Below, one piece after another: positions 48,541-60,733 of a stretch of 64,000 nt of DNA (its first letter is position 1; each line of letters starts with the position of its first letter). The DNA lies in assembly GCF_026745355.1 (NCBI RefSeq), contig NC_079202.1, positions 26,893,072 to 26,957,071 of the forward strand, read 5' to 3'. Position numbers and translations under genes: made by a program. Source of the stretch: Beta vulgaris subsp. vulgaris. Lineage: Eukaryota; Streptophyta; Magnoliopsida; Caryophyllales; Amaranthaceae. The notes beneath the pieces were generated by a model. It was given only the letters and a program-made list of their open reading frames with translations. It was not told the DNA's origin and made no database searches.

Positions 48541-50160
48541 TCTAACGTAACTCTACTTTGGGTTCCAGCATAACTTACATAGTCATCTCATAAGGCAACA
48601 TTTGATTTGATCATTAAAGATCGCATCAACAAACAATTCCACTAAGTTCCAACATGAAGTGTTCTCTAATAATCACACAATTGTTCACGTAAAATATATT
48701 CACATCAACATGAAGTAGAATCAAGCAAGCAAGAATATAATCACATAATGAAAAATAATTAAATAATAAATTTTTTCCCATCACGTGCCTAATATAAATT
48801 CTTACTCACTCATATAAATAAATAATAGCTTTTATTCCTCAATCGATAATAAGAATATTCTCCCAATCCAAAATAACCTACTTATTCCTCAACAATATCA
48901 GAATAGAGAAATTTAACTCATTGTAGCTTGACTACTTTCCAACAATTAATTTTAAAGCATAAATAAATACTCTATGTAATTACACCATCATTCTCGTCCT
49001 TATTTCCTTTATATGGAGTAAACATTTCATCTCCAAAGTCTTCACTATAATAATAATAATAGTTACAATAATAACTTGAGTTCCTAGATCTAATAGATCT
49101 TCAAATCCTTTTGGATTGATGTCCATTTTCATCCATCTCTAAAACATTACATCGCTCAATAAGTCTCCAAATAATATTTAGATGTCCTTTCAGGTTTGCA
49201 CTCTAGTACAATCAAACTCTTGAATTACTTCATATATCGCTAACAGGGATACCTACTTTTAACCATAATGCATAATGATCTCCAGCTAATGTAACTATAA
49301 CTTCGACGCTCATGACATCGAACATTCTCATCATCACTCAATATAATTGGGTCATGATGCTTCCTACTCTATTAACTTGCCTGACAATTCTATTAACTTG
49401 TCTGGCAGACATGGTTAGGGATCTACAACAAATAAACCATAATGGTTTAGCATCTCTCTAACGTGTTCCCACAAAAATCAAAGGGTAAACAAAAACAAAG
49501 GCATGAAAATATAACACCTTAGCAGGCAAGAATATAACAGTTAGGGAAGAAAAATTCATGCATCATTAGCAGGAGAGAATAATAATGATCATACAAAAAT
49601 GATAATTTGCATTGCGGGAAGAAAAATAATATGATGCTGAACTAACTTCCTGATGCAGGCATATAATGTTTCTATCCTATATGCCCTTCCTATACTACCC
49701 ATTCTCACAATGCAATACTATAAACCTTAAAGGCATGAAAAATAATGCAGACACTTTTATAAATAACATTACTTAAGTGTCTAAACAAAAATTTTGAATA
49801 ATAAAAAAAAATTTCGAACCAACAATTTCCGAAAAAATTTCGACTCGACTAAAATTTTTTTTTTATTTTTTTCGGACTCGGCACTTCTTTCGAAAATTTA
49901 TTTATTTATTTATTTATTTTTTTTCGCCGAAAACTTAAAAATTTCGAACCCTTAATTTTTTTTTTTCCGAAAAAAAATTTCGGTGTATATAAAAAAAAAA
50001 ATTCCTGGTAAAAACAAATATTCATGTTCAACTTTTCGAAATAAAAACGTAGGAGCAATACTAAGGTTTCTTTCAAATAACTAATAAGCTAGGTAACTTA
50101 ATAAGCTAAAGTCACTTAATAAGCTAGTTAGTTAGGCGCCTATAGGTCATAAACTAACCT
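48541..50160 (-). other. M1 leader with degenerate extra ORF and TTCGAA tract
   Basis: About 1.6 kb between gag and the primer site. 49450-48960 is homologous to the M2 and P1 pre-gag ORF but carries stops. Its 3' part still reads RSRNSSYYC, a short Tyr run, then SEDFGDEMFTPYK. 49790-50040 is the TTCGAA-rich tract. Confidence 0.65.
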
Positions 50161-50163
50161 AAA

Positions 50164-50179
50164 GCTCCCAGATACCACT
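50164..50179 (-). promoter_or_regulatory. M1 primer-binding site
   Basis: Minus-strand 'agtggtatctgggagc' directly follows the 5' LTR end. It resembles the usual plant gypsy site tggtatcagagc but differs inside the core. P1 has the same variant at 54682-54697. Confidence 0.7.
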
Positions 50180-50180
50180 T

Positions 50181-52648
50181 TGTAACACCCCGATAATTCT
50201 CTTTTCTAGAAAATACTTTTATAATAAACCTTAGAGAATTACCCAGGCATTATCGCTCGTGTGATAACGTTTCGGCTTACTCAGAATTTTGCAGCGGAAA
50301 ACAACTTTCTAAAACAAATTTATTAAAACTTATGAACTCAAAAACAATGTCAGAAACTAAAACACACCAACTTAAAACTATTGTCTGAAAACATAAGTTC
50401 CTACGAAAACAACTTAAATGATACTAGTAATACAAGAGTCTCTCCATTCCAGATTCCCAATGAGATGCATCTGCGAACCTGTAATGTCAATGCCGTCTTG
50501 ACTCTGCTCTCTCGAAGGATCACCACAGGATCAATAGGCAAGGCCATGATCACAAACACAACAAGCACGTAATCAGCAAAGCTGAGTACTACATATCATG
50601 ATACTACAAAAATATAACTTGAAGGAATAAACAATAATAAAACATATAATAATCTGCAGACAACTCTTACTGAACTAGACTCTAAACTTTATTTACTTCT
50701 TTAAATGGAATAGTTATTGGACGAGTTGTCTATACCAGGATATAGGAAATATGGGAGCTACCACATATTCCAAAATGACCTGCGATATCGAGGAACCTTT
50801 AAACTAATGAGGAAAGGTGATCAACCCGATCCTAGAAAAGCCATGGGCTACCTCCACGTACTCCAACCCTTAGTGTCCAACTCTAGACGTGCACCAGTAT
50901 AAAGTCTATAACCTATTCTCGTTTCACTTTACGTTGAATATAATTTAATACTTGTGTTGACACCAACCAAGCAAATAACACATAACTTAAAATCACACAA
51001 TCATAACAGAATTCCTTTTTATCTTTGGATTAACAAGTGTTCACAACTTATCAATCAAGACTCCTTTAACTTCTTTTTATACTTTACTAACTTGCCTGTT
51101 GAACTCAGTCAACAATAACATTTACCTCTATATAGGTATAACTTGTACTTACCAAATAAGATCCACGGTTCTTATAAGATAATAATAATACTCAAGAATC
51201 CATGTAAAACATGATTCAATCTTACTTACATTAATTCACTCACGAATCAATACATAAACTTGACTTATCTGCTTGCATCAAATTCCATACAAACATTAAT
51301 ACTCATAAATACTTCTAGTTTACATGTAGCACATAGACAAATAACATGTAAAACAATTCCAGTAAATCATATATATGAACAACAGAGTCCTATACATGAT
51401 ACTAATAAATAAAATATTCTTAAAGCATGTTTCTAAATCATATAGCACGTAGACAATGTACTTACCTTGTATAAACAAATCTGTAGCCACTTTTACTCGC
51501 TAAAAGTCTCCACTACGAAATCTCCGCCTAGAAAATAAAATAATGAAAATAAATATCTTGAACTAAAATTTACAGCAACTTTAAAACGATCAAAACCCCC
51601 TTAAACATGTTTTAAAATCATTTTTACGTACCAAACTTCCGTTATTTTTAATCCCTAGTATAGCATCACTATTCTAGCAATTAAAAATCCTTAAAAACAC
51701 CATAAATACTACTTTTCAGAAATTACAGCACTTATAAAATCTAATAAACCTCTTAAAACATATGTAAATATAAATTAAAACAATCTCATAGTGTATAACA
51801 TACAACTATTGTTTTCTAGTAATTAAAACCCTAAAAATCCATGCTTTGATGATTAAAACTTCAATCTAAAAATAATAACAAATTTGAAAATTTATTCTTT
51901 CAATATATAATATATATAAAATCAATATATAAGAAAACGAGGAAAAGAATCAAAAGAAAAAGGAAGAAAAAGAGTGAAATACCGAAATCGCGATAGAACT
52001 ATGGCAGCAAAATCGCAAAACTTGCAAAGGCCATAACTGATAGAACAAGAATCGTAATTGAGTGATTCTTGAGCCTAATTTCAATAACGTTTCGAGATCT
52101 ACAATTTCTAAGAAGGAAGTTTTGGCTAAAAAGAAATGGAACTATGTGAAATCTAGCCAATCAGATTCGGGTGAGAGAAAAAAAACGAGTGAAGGGAGAG
52201 AGAGAATAGAAAGTCGAAGGTGTTAGGAGAGAGAGAGTGACGTGAGAAAAGGAGAAGAATAATGTGTAGGGTGAAAATATTTTGGGGTTTTAGGATATTT
52301 ATATAAAGGCTTTTACTTGTGGGCTTAGGAAAAAAGATTTTAATTAATGAACTTGATGACTAATAAGATGGGCTATTTAAAACTTTAGTCATCAAATGAC
52401 TCATTCGCTTTTTATCACTTTTGGGCTTTCGATTCCATTAACTACCTTTTCAATATACTTTTAGTATTTAAAACTCTTATTAAAACATGCTTAATTAAAA
52501 CATTACAAATTTTATTAAGCTATGAAAAATTATTTCAGCTGACTTTTAAAATAGTCAAATTATTTTTCAAACTCATTTGGATTTAAATATAACTACATAA
52601 ATACTTTAATATATTTATGAAAATTCTTTAAAATTGTGGGGGATTATA
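50181..52648 (-). repeat. M1 5' LTR (2468 bp)
   Basis: Partner of 42015-44460 with small indels. It contains the same 63- and 61-codon chance ORFs. Its outer end is attata rather than attaca. Confidence 0.92.
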
Positions 52649-53143
52649 TAAAAGTTCTAATTTGTTTATCCTATCCATCATCAATTTTCATTAAGCCTTA
52701 TCTCCTTTTTCTTAGCCCAAAAGGAAACCTCCTTATAAATATCTTAATATCCAATTATTTTACCCCATACAAAGATTTATTTTCTCTCTCCTTACGGTTT
52801 TCTTTCTCTCCCTTCACTCGTTTTTTTTCTCTCACCCGAATATGTCCAGATTTCTCATAGTTCCATATATTTTTAGCCAAAACTTCCTTCTTGAAAATTG
52901 TAGATCTTGAAAGTTATTGAACTTAGGCTCAAAAACCACTCAATCCCGATTATTATTCTATCAGTTATGGCCTCTCCAAGTTTCGCAATTTTGTTGCCAT
53001 ATTTCACTCGCGGTTTCGGTATTTCACTATTTTTCTCCCTTTTTCTTTTCTTCTTCCTCAAGTTTCCATTAAAGACTATGTTTTTATGCTTTTTTTTAAT
53101 GTTAATCATGATTATTGGGTTTAATTTACTGTTTTAATAAGTA

Positions 53144-53403
53144 CTCCCTCTGTATTTTTTTTATCTTTCCTACTTTGACTTTGCACGTTTGCCAATGCAC
53201 TTATTCTACATTAAATATCTCTCATTACATATTAGTAAAAATTATAATGATTGAATATTAATAAAGTATTCATTGAGACGAATCAAACAAGACTCCACAT
53301 GACTATATTTTTTCTTATATATTGAGAAAAATTTAAAAGATTCTCTCTAATTGTGAATAGTGTCATGATTCTAAGTGAGAAAGATAAAAAAATACAGAGG
53401 GAG
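53144..53403. mobile_element. Stowaway-like MITE inside P1 LTR
   Basis: 260 bp flanked by TA. Ends 'ctccctctgtattttttttatctttc' and 'gaaagataaaaaaatacagagggag' are near-perfect inverted repeats (cited by their outer bases). Absent from the M1 and M2 LTRs, so it arrived after P1. Confidence 0.85.
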
Positions 53404-54035
53404 TAATCTTGATTCATATATATTTTAGACTATAAGAATAAAAATTCAGATTTGATTATTATGGTTAGATTGTAGTTTTAATCATTAAAGCAAGGATTTT
53501 TAGGGTTGTAATTACTAGAAAACCATAAAAGCATATTAGATACTATGAGATTAATTTATATTATGATTTTAAACATGTTTATAGATGTTTAAAGAAGGTT
53601 TTATGATCTTTAAAGTTGCTGGAATTTCAGAAAAGATTTTATTAATGGGGTTTTAAGAATTTTAATTACTAGTATGGTAGTACTATGCTAGGAATTAAAA
53701 GTAATTGGAGTTTTGATATTTAAATCAGCTTTTGAATATATTTAAAGGGATTTTAAATATTTTAGAGTTGCTGTATTTTTCATCTAAGGGTATTGATTTT
53801 AGTTATATTGATTTCTAGGTGGAGAATATTCTCTAGGAGACTTTTAAGGAGTTAAAAGTGGTCTGCCGACTAGTTTACACAAGGTATGACATACCTGTGT
53901 GCTATGTGGCATTAGTAGATAAGACAACTCAGTTCCAATAACTATTCCATTAAAGTAATAAAAAGATGTTTAGAGTTTAGTGCAGTATAAGTTGTTTGCA
54001 GATTATTATATGATTATATTATTATTTATCCCTAC

Positions 54036-54395
54036 ATGTTATTTATTAGTATCATGTTAGGAATGCTTATGTTTTAGTATGTAGTACTCAACTTTGCTGA
54101 TTACGTGCTTTGTTTGTGATTGTGATCATGGCTTTGCCTTATTGATCCTGTGATGACTCATTATGGTGAGCAGATTCAGTATAGCATTGACATTGCAGGT
54201 TCGCAGATGTGTAGTATGTTATTTATTAGTATCATGTTAGGAATGCTTATGTTTTAGTATGTAGTACTCAACTTTGCTGATTACATGCTTTGTTTGTGAT
54301 TGTGATCATGGCTTTGCCTTATTGATCCTGTGATGGCTCATTATGGTGAGCAGATTCAGTATAGCATTGACATTGCAGGTTCGCAGATGTGCATC
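54036..54395. repeat. 180-bp tandem duplication in P1 LTR
   Basis: 'tgttatttattagtatcatg' to 'ggttcgcagatgtg' occurs twice at exactly 180 bp offset with about two differences (acgtgc/acatgc, gatgact/gatggct). M1 and M2 LTRs have one copy. Confidence 0.88.
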
Positions 54396-54681
54396 ATTGG
54401 GAATCTGGAATGGAGAGAATGTGTAACTAGTATATTTCTTACTTTCTGCATCAATAAGAACATATTTTATTAAGTTTGTTTGAGTAGACTAAATTAGACT
54501 GTTTAAGTTCTAAATACTTATTTATTTATTTATCATAAAGTTGAAGTTTAGTTATTTGTCTTCCGCTGCAAAATTCTGAATAAGCCGATACATTATCACA
54601 CGGGCGATAATACTTGGGTAATTCTCTACTTGTATATTATAAAAGTATTTCTGAAAGGAGAGAATTATCGGGGTATTACAA

Positions 54682-54697
54682 AGTGGTATCTGGGAGC
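54682..54697 (+). promoter_or_regulatory. P1 primer-binding site
   Basis: 'agtggtatctgggagc' immediately follows the 5' LTR, identical to the M1 site. Confidence 0.72.
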
Positions 54698-54834
54698 TTT
54701 AGGTTATTTTCAAAACTTATAGGCGCCTAACTAACTAATAAACTAACTAGCTTACTAGTTATTTGAAGAAAACTTTAGAATTGCTCCTACTTATTCATTT
54801 TGAAAACTTATAGGAATATATCATATTATATTAT

Positions 54835-55050
54835 TTTTTTAGATCGAATTTTTTTTATGTCCGAATAAAATATTTTTTCGGGAATCTCATGGTTTGAAAT
54901 TTTTTTTAGTGTTCGAATTCTTTCGAATATTATAATGGTCCGAATTTTTTTTACATTGTCCGAATTTATTTTTAGAGTCGAATTTTTTTTTTCTCTTTTT
55001 CGAATTTCATAGGTCCGAAAGTTTTTTTTTTTGTCGAAAATTCTTATAGA
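54835..55050. repeat. TTCGAA-rich leader tract of P1
   Basis: Degenerate 'tccgaatttttttt' words over 215 bp, in sense orientation here, at the same leader position as in M1 and M2. Confidence 0.7.
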
Positions 55051-55499
55051 CACTTAATTATTATTATCTTATAAAAGTGTCTGCATTATTTTCATGCCTT
55101 TAAAGTTTATATTATTGCATTGTGAGAATGGGTAGTATATGAACGACATATAGGATAGAAATATTATATGCATGCATTGAATAATTTAGTTCAGCGTCAT
55201 TATATCTTTCTTCCCTGCTAATGATGCATTATTACTTTTCTTCCCTACAAATGATGCATGATTATTTTCCCTGCTAGCTGTTTATATTTTCTTACCTGCT
55301 GAGTGTTATATTTTCATGCCTACGATGTAGTACTTACTCATTATTTATTATGGGGAACGCGTTAGAGAGAGTACTAAAATATTATGGTCTATTTGTGTTG
55401 TAGTTTCCTAACCATGAAGCTTTATCTAATGGTAGTCCTCTAAAATGTGCGCGCTTCTCTCTCTAAAACTTTTCTCTGCGTAGAACCTACGTAGTAGCC

Positions 55500-56741
55500 A
55501 TGGCAAGAAAGTCTAGAGCAAGGCAGAAGGCAAATCAGGCAAACTCCAACATAGTTCCAGGGAAGGGTCCTACTGAATCTCAGGCAAAGAAAGTGCGATT
55601 GGTGGATGAAGTTATGGGTATTGAGGAAATGGTGATTGAGGATGATGATGAAGAACCGGAGGACTTACAACCTGAAATTCTTTCGCCTCGATCATCCTTG
55701 AGGTCGCTGCAACAACAGACAATGCTCAGAGAAAACTTCTCGGATTAGCTGGAGACAATCCAGAAATCGGGAGATAAGATAAATCACGATCAGAGTCGTC
55801 GAATAGAAGGTAACATTGAACTTGTTCCCATTTTATTTTCACCTGAAACTGAAAATTCGAACATAGTGAAAATAGAAATGTAGGATGTGCAATTGGAGAT
55901 TGATCTCTGGAGTTCAGCTGTATATTGTTATGTCATTGGAGCTAATCCTCCTATCCATGTTATGGAGGGTTATTTTAGGAGAATTTGGAGGAATTGTGGT
56001 ATTGATAAAGTTGCTACGGTTAAGAAGGGTATCTATGCTGTTAGTTTGTTTTTTGATAGCAAACCAGTAGTAGTGAAACCATGGTCTGCTGACATTGATA
56101 TATGTAAAGAGGACATAAGAGTAATGCCTATTTGGATACAATTACAACTAAACTTCAAATATTGGGGGGAATCTTGTCTGGAGGAAATTGTTAGGCCAAT
56201 AGGTAGAACGATAAAAACAGATCAGGCAACTAGCAAGAGGGACAAGTTGCAGTTTGCAAGGATCATGGTGGAGGTATGCACAGGCCAGGCGTGCCCTGAG
56301 AAATTGCACTTCATTAATGAGCATAACAAGATGATAGAAGTTATAGTTCATTATGAATGGAAGCCACTGCTGTGTGCTGCTTGTAAGAAGATGGGCCATG
56401 ATGCTTCTAGGTGTGAAAAACCTATGGTGAGGAAGGAATGGCGACGGAAGGACCAGGGGCAGGAAATTGAAGGTCAAAATGTTAATAGGACAGTACAACC
56501 TGCAGCTATGCAGCCTGTTAAAAATCCAGTCAGAAGAAGCTTGACTAGTAATGCAGTGACACCTACCCATAACACATTTGCAGTATTGGATGAGGTGGAG
56601 GCAGGAAAGGAGGGAGATATTCCAGAATCTAGTAGGCAGAAGGAGAATGTGGTAGATGAAGCTGTGATGGTGGGACTAGTAGCATGTGGGGCAGTGGGGG
56701 AAGTTTCAGGAGGCAGCAAACCTCTTGAAGCTCATGGATAA
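55500..56741 (+). pseudogene. LINE ORF1 (DUF4283-like, CCHC), two in-frame stops
   Basis: A single frame from ATG 55500 to TAA 56739-56741, with stops at 55746-55748 and about 55878-55880. The N-terminus is basic (ARKSRARQKANQ) and acidic further on. Central part: AVYCYVIGANPPIHVMEGYF, then VKPWSADIDI and MPIWIQLQLNFKYW, as in the RNA-binding ORF1 of plant LINEs. Zinc knuckle CAACKKMGHDASRC (CX2CX4HX4C) near 56370-56415. ORF1 would coat the RNA. The stops make it inactive. Confidence 0.88.
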
Positions 56742-59640
56742 GATAATTGTGTGGAATGTAAGGGGTCTCAACAGCCAAAAAAAGCAAAAGGATGTGAAGT
56801 TGGTGTTAAATAGCCAAAGAGTTGGTTTAGTTGGGCTCCTTGAAACTAAAATAAAGGCTCCTAAAATGGGAGAGCTTTACCTTAGTTTGTTTAAAGGGTG
56901 GTGTTTCACTTCCAATTCCTCTTATCATAAAGGGGGTAGAATAATGCCTGGAATCCTCAGAGCTTTCATGTGAATATAGGGAAATGTACCAACCAACTGG
57001 TGAATTGTGTGGTCAAGCCTGTGAGTGGCTCACCTCAATTCTGTTGCTCCATTGTGTATGCCTCAAATGATGCAAAAGAGAGAGATGAAGTATGGCAGGA
57101 TTTAGAGTGTATTGCAAACCAGAGAAGTATGCCATGGCTGGTTGTGGGGGATTATAATTGTGTACTTTTCCCTGATGAAAGAATTGGTTCTACTGTTAGA
57201 CAATAAGAGACTATGAGATTGCAAAGCTGTGTGCAAAAGTGTGGTATATAGGACATGTCCAGTACAGGTAATAAGTTCACATGGAACAACAAGCAAATGG
57301 GTGAGAACAAGGTGTTCTGTAAGCTTGATAGGACAATGGTGAATCAGGAATGGTTAGATCATTTCCCTACTGCTGTTACACATTTTCTCTCTGAGGGACA
57401 ATTTGATCACAGCCCGGCTGTCATTATGGTTTATCCAAACCTTGAGATTGGTAAACATCATTTCAAGTATTTTAAAATGTGGAGTAATGCTCCAAACTGT
57501 CTTGAAATAGTAAGAAGCAGTTGGAATATAGAAGTGCAAGGCACTCTGATGTTCAAGGTGGTGCAGAAGCTAAAAAAAATACAAAAAAGGCTTTGAACAG
57601 GCTGAATAGAGAGGGTTATTCAGACATTCAGAGTAAGGACATTCAGGCGTTTCAGAAGTTGATTGCTAGTCAAGAGCAGTTGCAAAGGAACCCAAGATGT
57701 GAAGAAGCAAGGAGAGATGAATATCAGGCAGCTGAAGCTTATAGGCAGATTTACAAGAGTTATCTAGAGTTCCTCACTAAAAAGGCAAAGATGCAGTGGT
57801 GCAGATATGGTGATGAGAACTTAACAATGTTTCATCAATCCATAAAAGCTAGAAGGCTGAAGAACACTGTCTATGCAATAAATGATAGTGAAGGGCAATG
57901 GAAGGATAATCCTCAGGATGTAAATAAGGCTTTTTTAGCCTACTATGAGCAACTGCTGGGGTCTGCTATGCAAAATAGAACTAAAGTGTATATTCAAGTG
58001 ATTGCAAAGGGGCCAGTCCTCCAAAGTGAACAAATGTAAATGCTTACTAGGCCTTACACTGCACAGGAGGTGAAATTAGCCTTGTTCTCTATTCCAGGAG
58101 ACAAAAGTCCTGGTCCTGATGGGTATGGGACACATTTCTTCAGGGATACCTGGGATGTGCTAGGGGAGGAGATCACTCAAGCTGTTTTAGAAGTGCTACA
58201 CACTGGTAAGCTACTTACTAAGCTGAATGCAACAATACTAACTCTTGTTTCTAAAGTTAGATGTCCTAGCTCTGTAAGTGAGTTTAGACCAATTGCCTGT
58301 TGCAACACGTTATACAAATGCATCACCAAAATGATTTGTAATAGGTTGAGTTTAGTCTTGCCTAAACTAATTGCTGAAAATCAAGGAGCCTTTGTAAAGG
58401 AGAGATTTATAGCTCATAACATTATGGTGTGCCAAGACTCGGTGAGACACTATGGGAGGACAAACACTAAGCCTAGTTGTATCATGAAGCTTGACTTAAA
58501 AGAAGCTTATGATACAATTGAATGAGAGTTCTTAGAAGAGATGCTACAGGCTCTTAAATTTCCAGAAAAGTTTGTGAGTCTAGTCATGCACTGTGTGAGA
58601 ACTCCTAAATTTACTTTAATGGTAAATGGTTCCTTACATGGGTATTTTAGTTCTCAAAGAGGTTTGAGACAGGGAGACCCCATCTCTCCTCTCCTCTTTG
58701 TCATTTGCATGGAGTATCTGTCAAGGCTTATGAAAACTATAGAATATCATCCTCACTTCAAGTTTCATCCAAGGTGTAAGAAGAGCAAACTGAATCACAT
58801 GGTTTTTGCTGATGACATCATATTGTGCTGTGAAGGGAGCTTTCCCTCAGTATACACAATGCTGAAGGCTTTCAAACTCTTTTCAGCTACCTCTGGGTTG
58901 CAAATTATTGAGCAAAAGTCTGATTTTGACACAGCAGGGGTTAGTCAGGAGGTAATTCAGAGAATCAAAGCTGTTACAAAGTTTGCTCATAGCAAACTTC
59001 ATTTCAAGTATCTAGGAGTTCCTGTGTGTGCTAGGAAAATCAGGGTGGCTGAGTGTCATGGGATTATTGAGAAGATGTTTGCAAGGATAAAAGTCTGGAG
59101 TAGCAGGAACTTGTCTTATATGGCAAGAGTTACATTGGTGAACTCAGTCTTAATTAGCATCCATCAATATTGGGCTCAGATGTTTATTATGCCAAAAACT
59201 GTATTGAAGGAGATTGAGAAAATTTGCAGAGCATTCCTTTGGACTGGAGAGTGGAGTAGTAATAAACCAGGTAATGTAGCTTGGGAGCATGTATGTTTAC
59301 CTAAGCAAGCAGGGGGTGTGGGTTTTGGACAAATCCAATACTGGAATGTGGCAGCACTAGCCAAGTATGTTTGGGCTATATCTACAAAACAAGACAACTT
59401 GTGGGTGAAATGGGTGCATGAGGTTTATGTTAAAGATTCTAGATGGTGGGATTATGAGCCTCCCACAGATAGCTGCTGGTATTAGAAGCAAATTTGCAAA
59501 GTTAAAAGCAAAATGAAGCTGTTATACAGTGAGCAATAATGGAATAGCATGACTAAATTCAGTGTGCAGCAAATCTATAAAAAAATACTTGGGGAACAAC
59601 CTGTTGTGCATTGGGATAAACAAATTGGAACAGATTAGTG
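56734..59640 (+). pseudogene. LINE ORF2 endonuclease-reverse transcriptase, broken
   Basis: ATG at 56734 overlaps the ORF1 stop (atggataa). Endonuclease blocks: IIVWNVRGLNS, LLETKIK, SIVYASND, WLVVGDYNCVL. RT blocks: DKSPGPDGYG, FRPIACCNTLYK, ENQGAFVKERFI, IMKLDLKEAYD, GLRQGDPISPLLF, and the catalytic FADDI at about 58806-58820. Breaks: frameshift near 56945, stops at 57204-57206 and about 57250, frameshift near 57580, stops at 58037-58039, 58523-58525 and 59483-59485. Downstream sequence keeps C-terminal zf-RVT-like remnants. Confidence 0.9.
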
Positions 59641-59914
59641 ATTCCAAAGCATCGAATGATTGGTTGGCTAGTGATGAAACAAAGGTTGAGAACCTTAGAT
59701 ATTCTTGTTAAGATTGGTGTTCAGGATTCAATAAACCGTATGTTTGACTAATGTATAGATTACATTTGTTTCATTCTCCCCCAGTTTTTGAAGGGGCCAA
59801 CCTAGTTGGGTTGTTCATTTCTGGAAGAGACTATAGGGTGTAAATGATTTCTGGTGATTTATATACTTTTACTTAGCAAAAAAAAAGTTTTCTAACCATG
59901 TCTGCCAGGCAAGT

Positions 59915-60202
59915 TAGAGGTGATCATTTTGGTCCAGCCCGGCCTGTTTTTGGGCCGGGTTTTTGGCAGAATTTTTCGGCCTGCGGGCCAGGTCCGGCTT
60001 TGGGCAAGCCAAAAACGACTTTTTAGTCTATTTTTTAGCCCTGCCCGTTTTGGCCCGCAAAAGCCCGCTAATTTAGGCCCGAAATAGCGGGCTTTGGACA
60101 CAAAAATTCGGCCTGAATTTAGGCCCGACCCGGCCCGACCAATGGGTAAATTTTTTTGGCCGCGGCCTAGTCCGAACCCGGCCCGACCCATGATCACCTC
60201 GA
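59915..60202. mobile_element. 288-bp GC-rich hAT MITE
   Basis: 8-bp duplication aggcaagt at 59907-59914 and 60203-60210. Ends 'tagaggtgatcat' and 'atgatcacctcga' inverted. The interior is packed with 'ggcccg' and 'cgggc' words and is much richer in GC than its surroundings. Inserted into P1's extra ORF. Confidence 0.88.
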
Positions 60203-60210
60203 AGGCAAGT

Positions 60211-60530
60211 TAATAGAGTAGTAAGCAATCATAATCCAATTGTGTTGAGTGATGATGAGAATGTTCGATGTCATGAGCCTAGAAGTGATAGCTACACTAG
60301 CTTAGAGAGCATTATGCGTTATGTGTTAAAATAGGTATCCCTGTTAGCGATATATAAAGTAATTCAAGAGTTTGATTGTACTAGAGTGCAAAACCTGAAA
60401 GGACATCTACAATGTCATTTGGAGACCTTATTTGAGCGATGTGAGTGTTTTAGAGATGGATGAAAATGGACATCAACCCAAAAGGATTTGAAGACATAAT
60501 AGATCTAGGAACTCAAGTTATTATTGTTAC

Positions 60531-60586
<56 letters not shown>

Positions 60587-60602
60587 TATTATTATTATAT
60601 TA

Positions 60603-60636
<34 letters not shown>

Positions 60637-60664
60637 GTTATTGTTATTATTATTATTATTATTG

Positions 60665-60733
<69 letters not shown>

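Larger units (their letters stand above)
42015..52648 (-). mobile_element. M1: 10.6-kb minus-strand Tekay/Del-like chromovirus with TSD TAAAA
   Basis: Two LTRs (42015-44460 and 50181-52648) flank a degraded gag-pol on the minus strand. The duplication TAAAA lies at 42010-42014 and 52649-52653. Order in element sense is 5' LTR, primer site, leader, gag, protease remnant, RT, RNase H, integrase, chromodomain, PPT, 3' LTR: the Ty3/gypsy chromovirus order. Sampled LTR blocks differ at only a few percent of positions, so insertion is recent, yet pol is broken many times. The outer right end reads ...attata, a mutated attaca. Confidence 0.93.
52654..54680 (+). repeat. P1 5' LTR, second segment
   Basis: Continues from 42014 after M1. 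Ends 'gagaattatcggggtattaca' at 54680, the sense counterpart of the M1/M2 LTR end. Net P1 LTR is about 2.25 kb, including a nested Stowaway (53144-53403) and a 180-bp tandem duplication (54036-54395). Confidence 0.85.
55417..59886 (+). mobile_element. 4.47-kb plant L1-type LINE inserted in P1 leader
   Basis: Flanked by gtttcctaaccatg (55403-55416) and gttttctaaccatg (59887-59900), a 14-bp target duplication with one mismatch. It ends in nine A residues. ORF1 carries a DUF4283-like region and a CCHC knuckle; ORF2 carries endonuclease and RT. Order and tail are those of plant L1 LINEs. The clean duplication and a leader before ORF1 suggest a complete 5' end, though it is short for the class. 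Confidence 0.92.
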
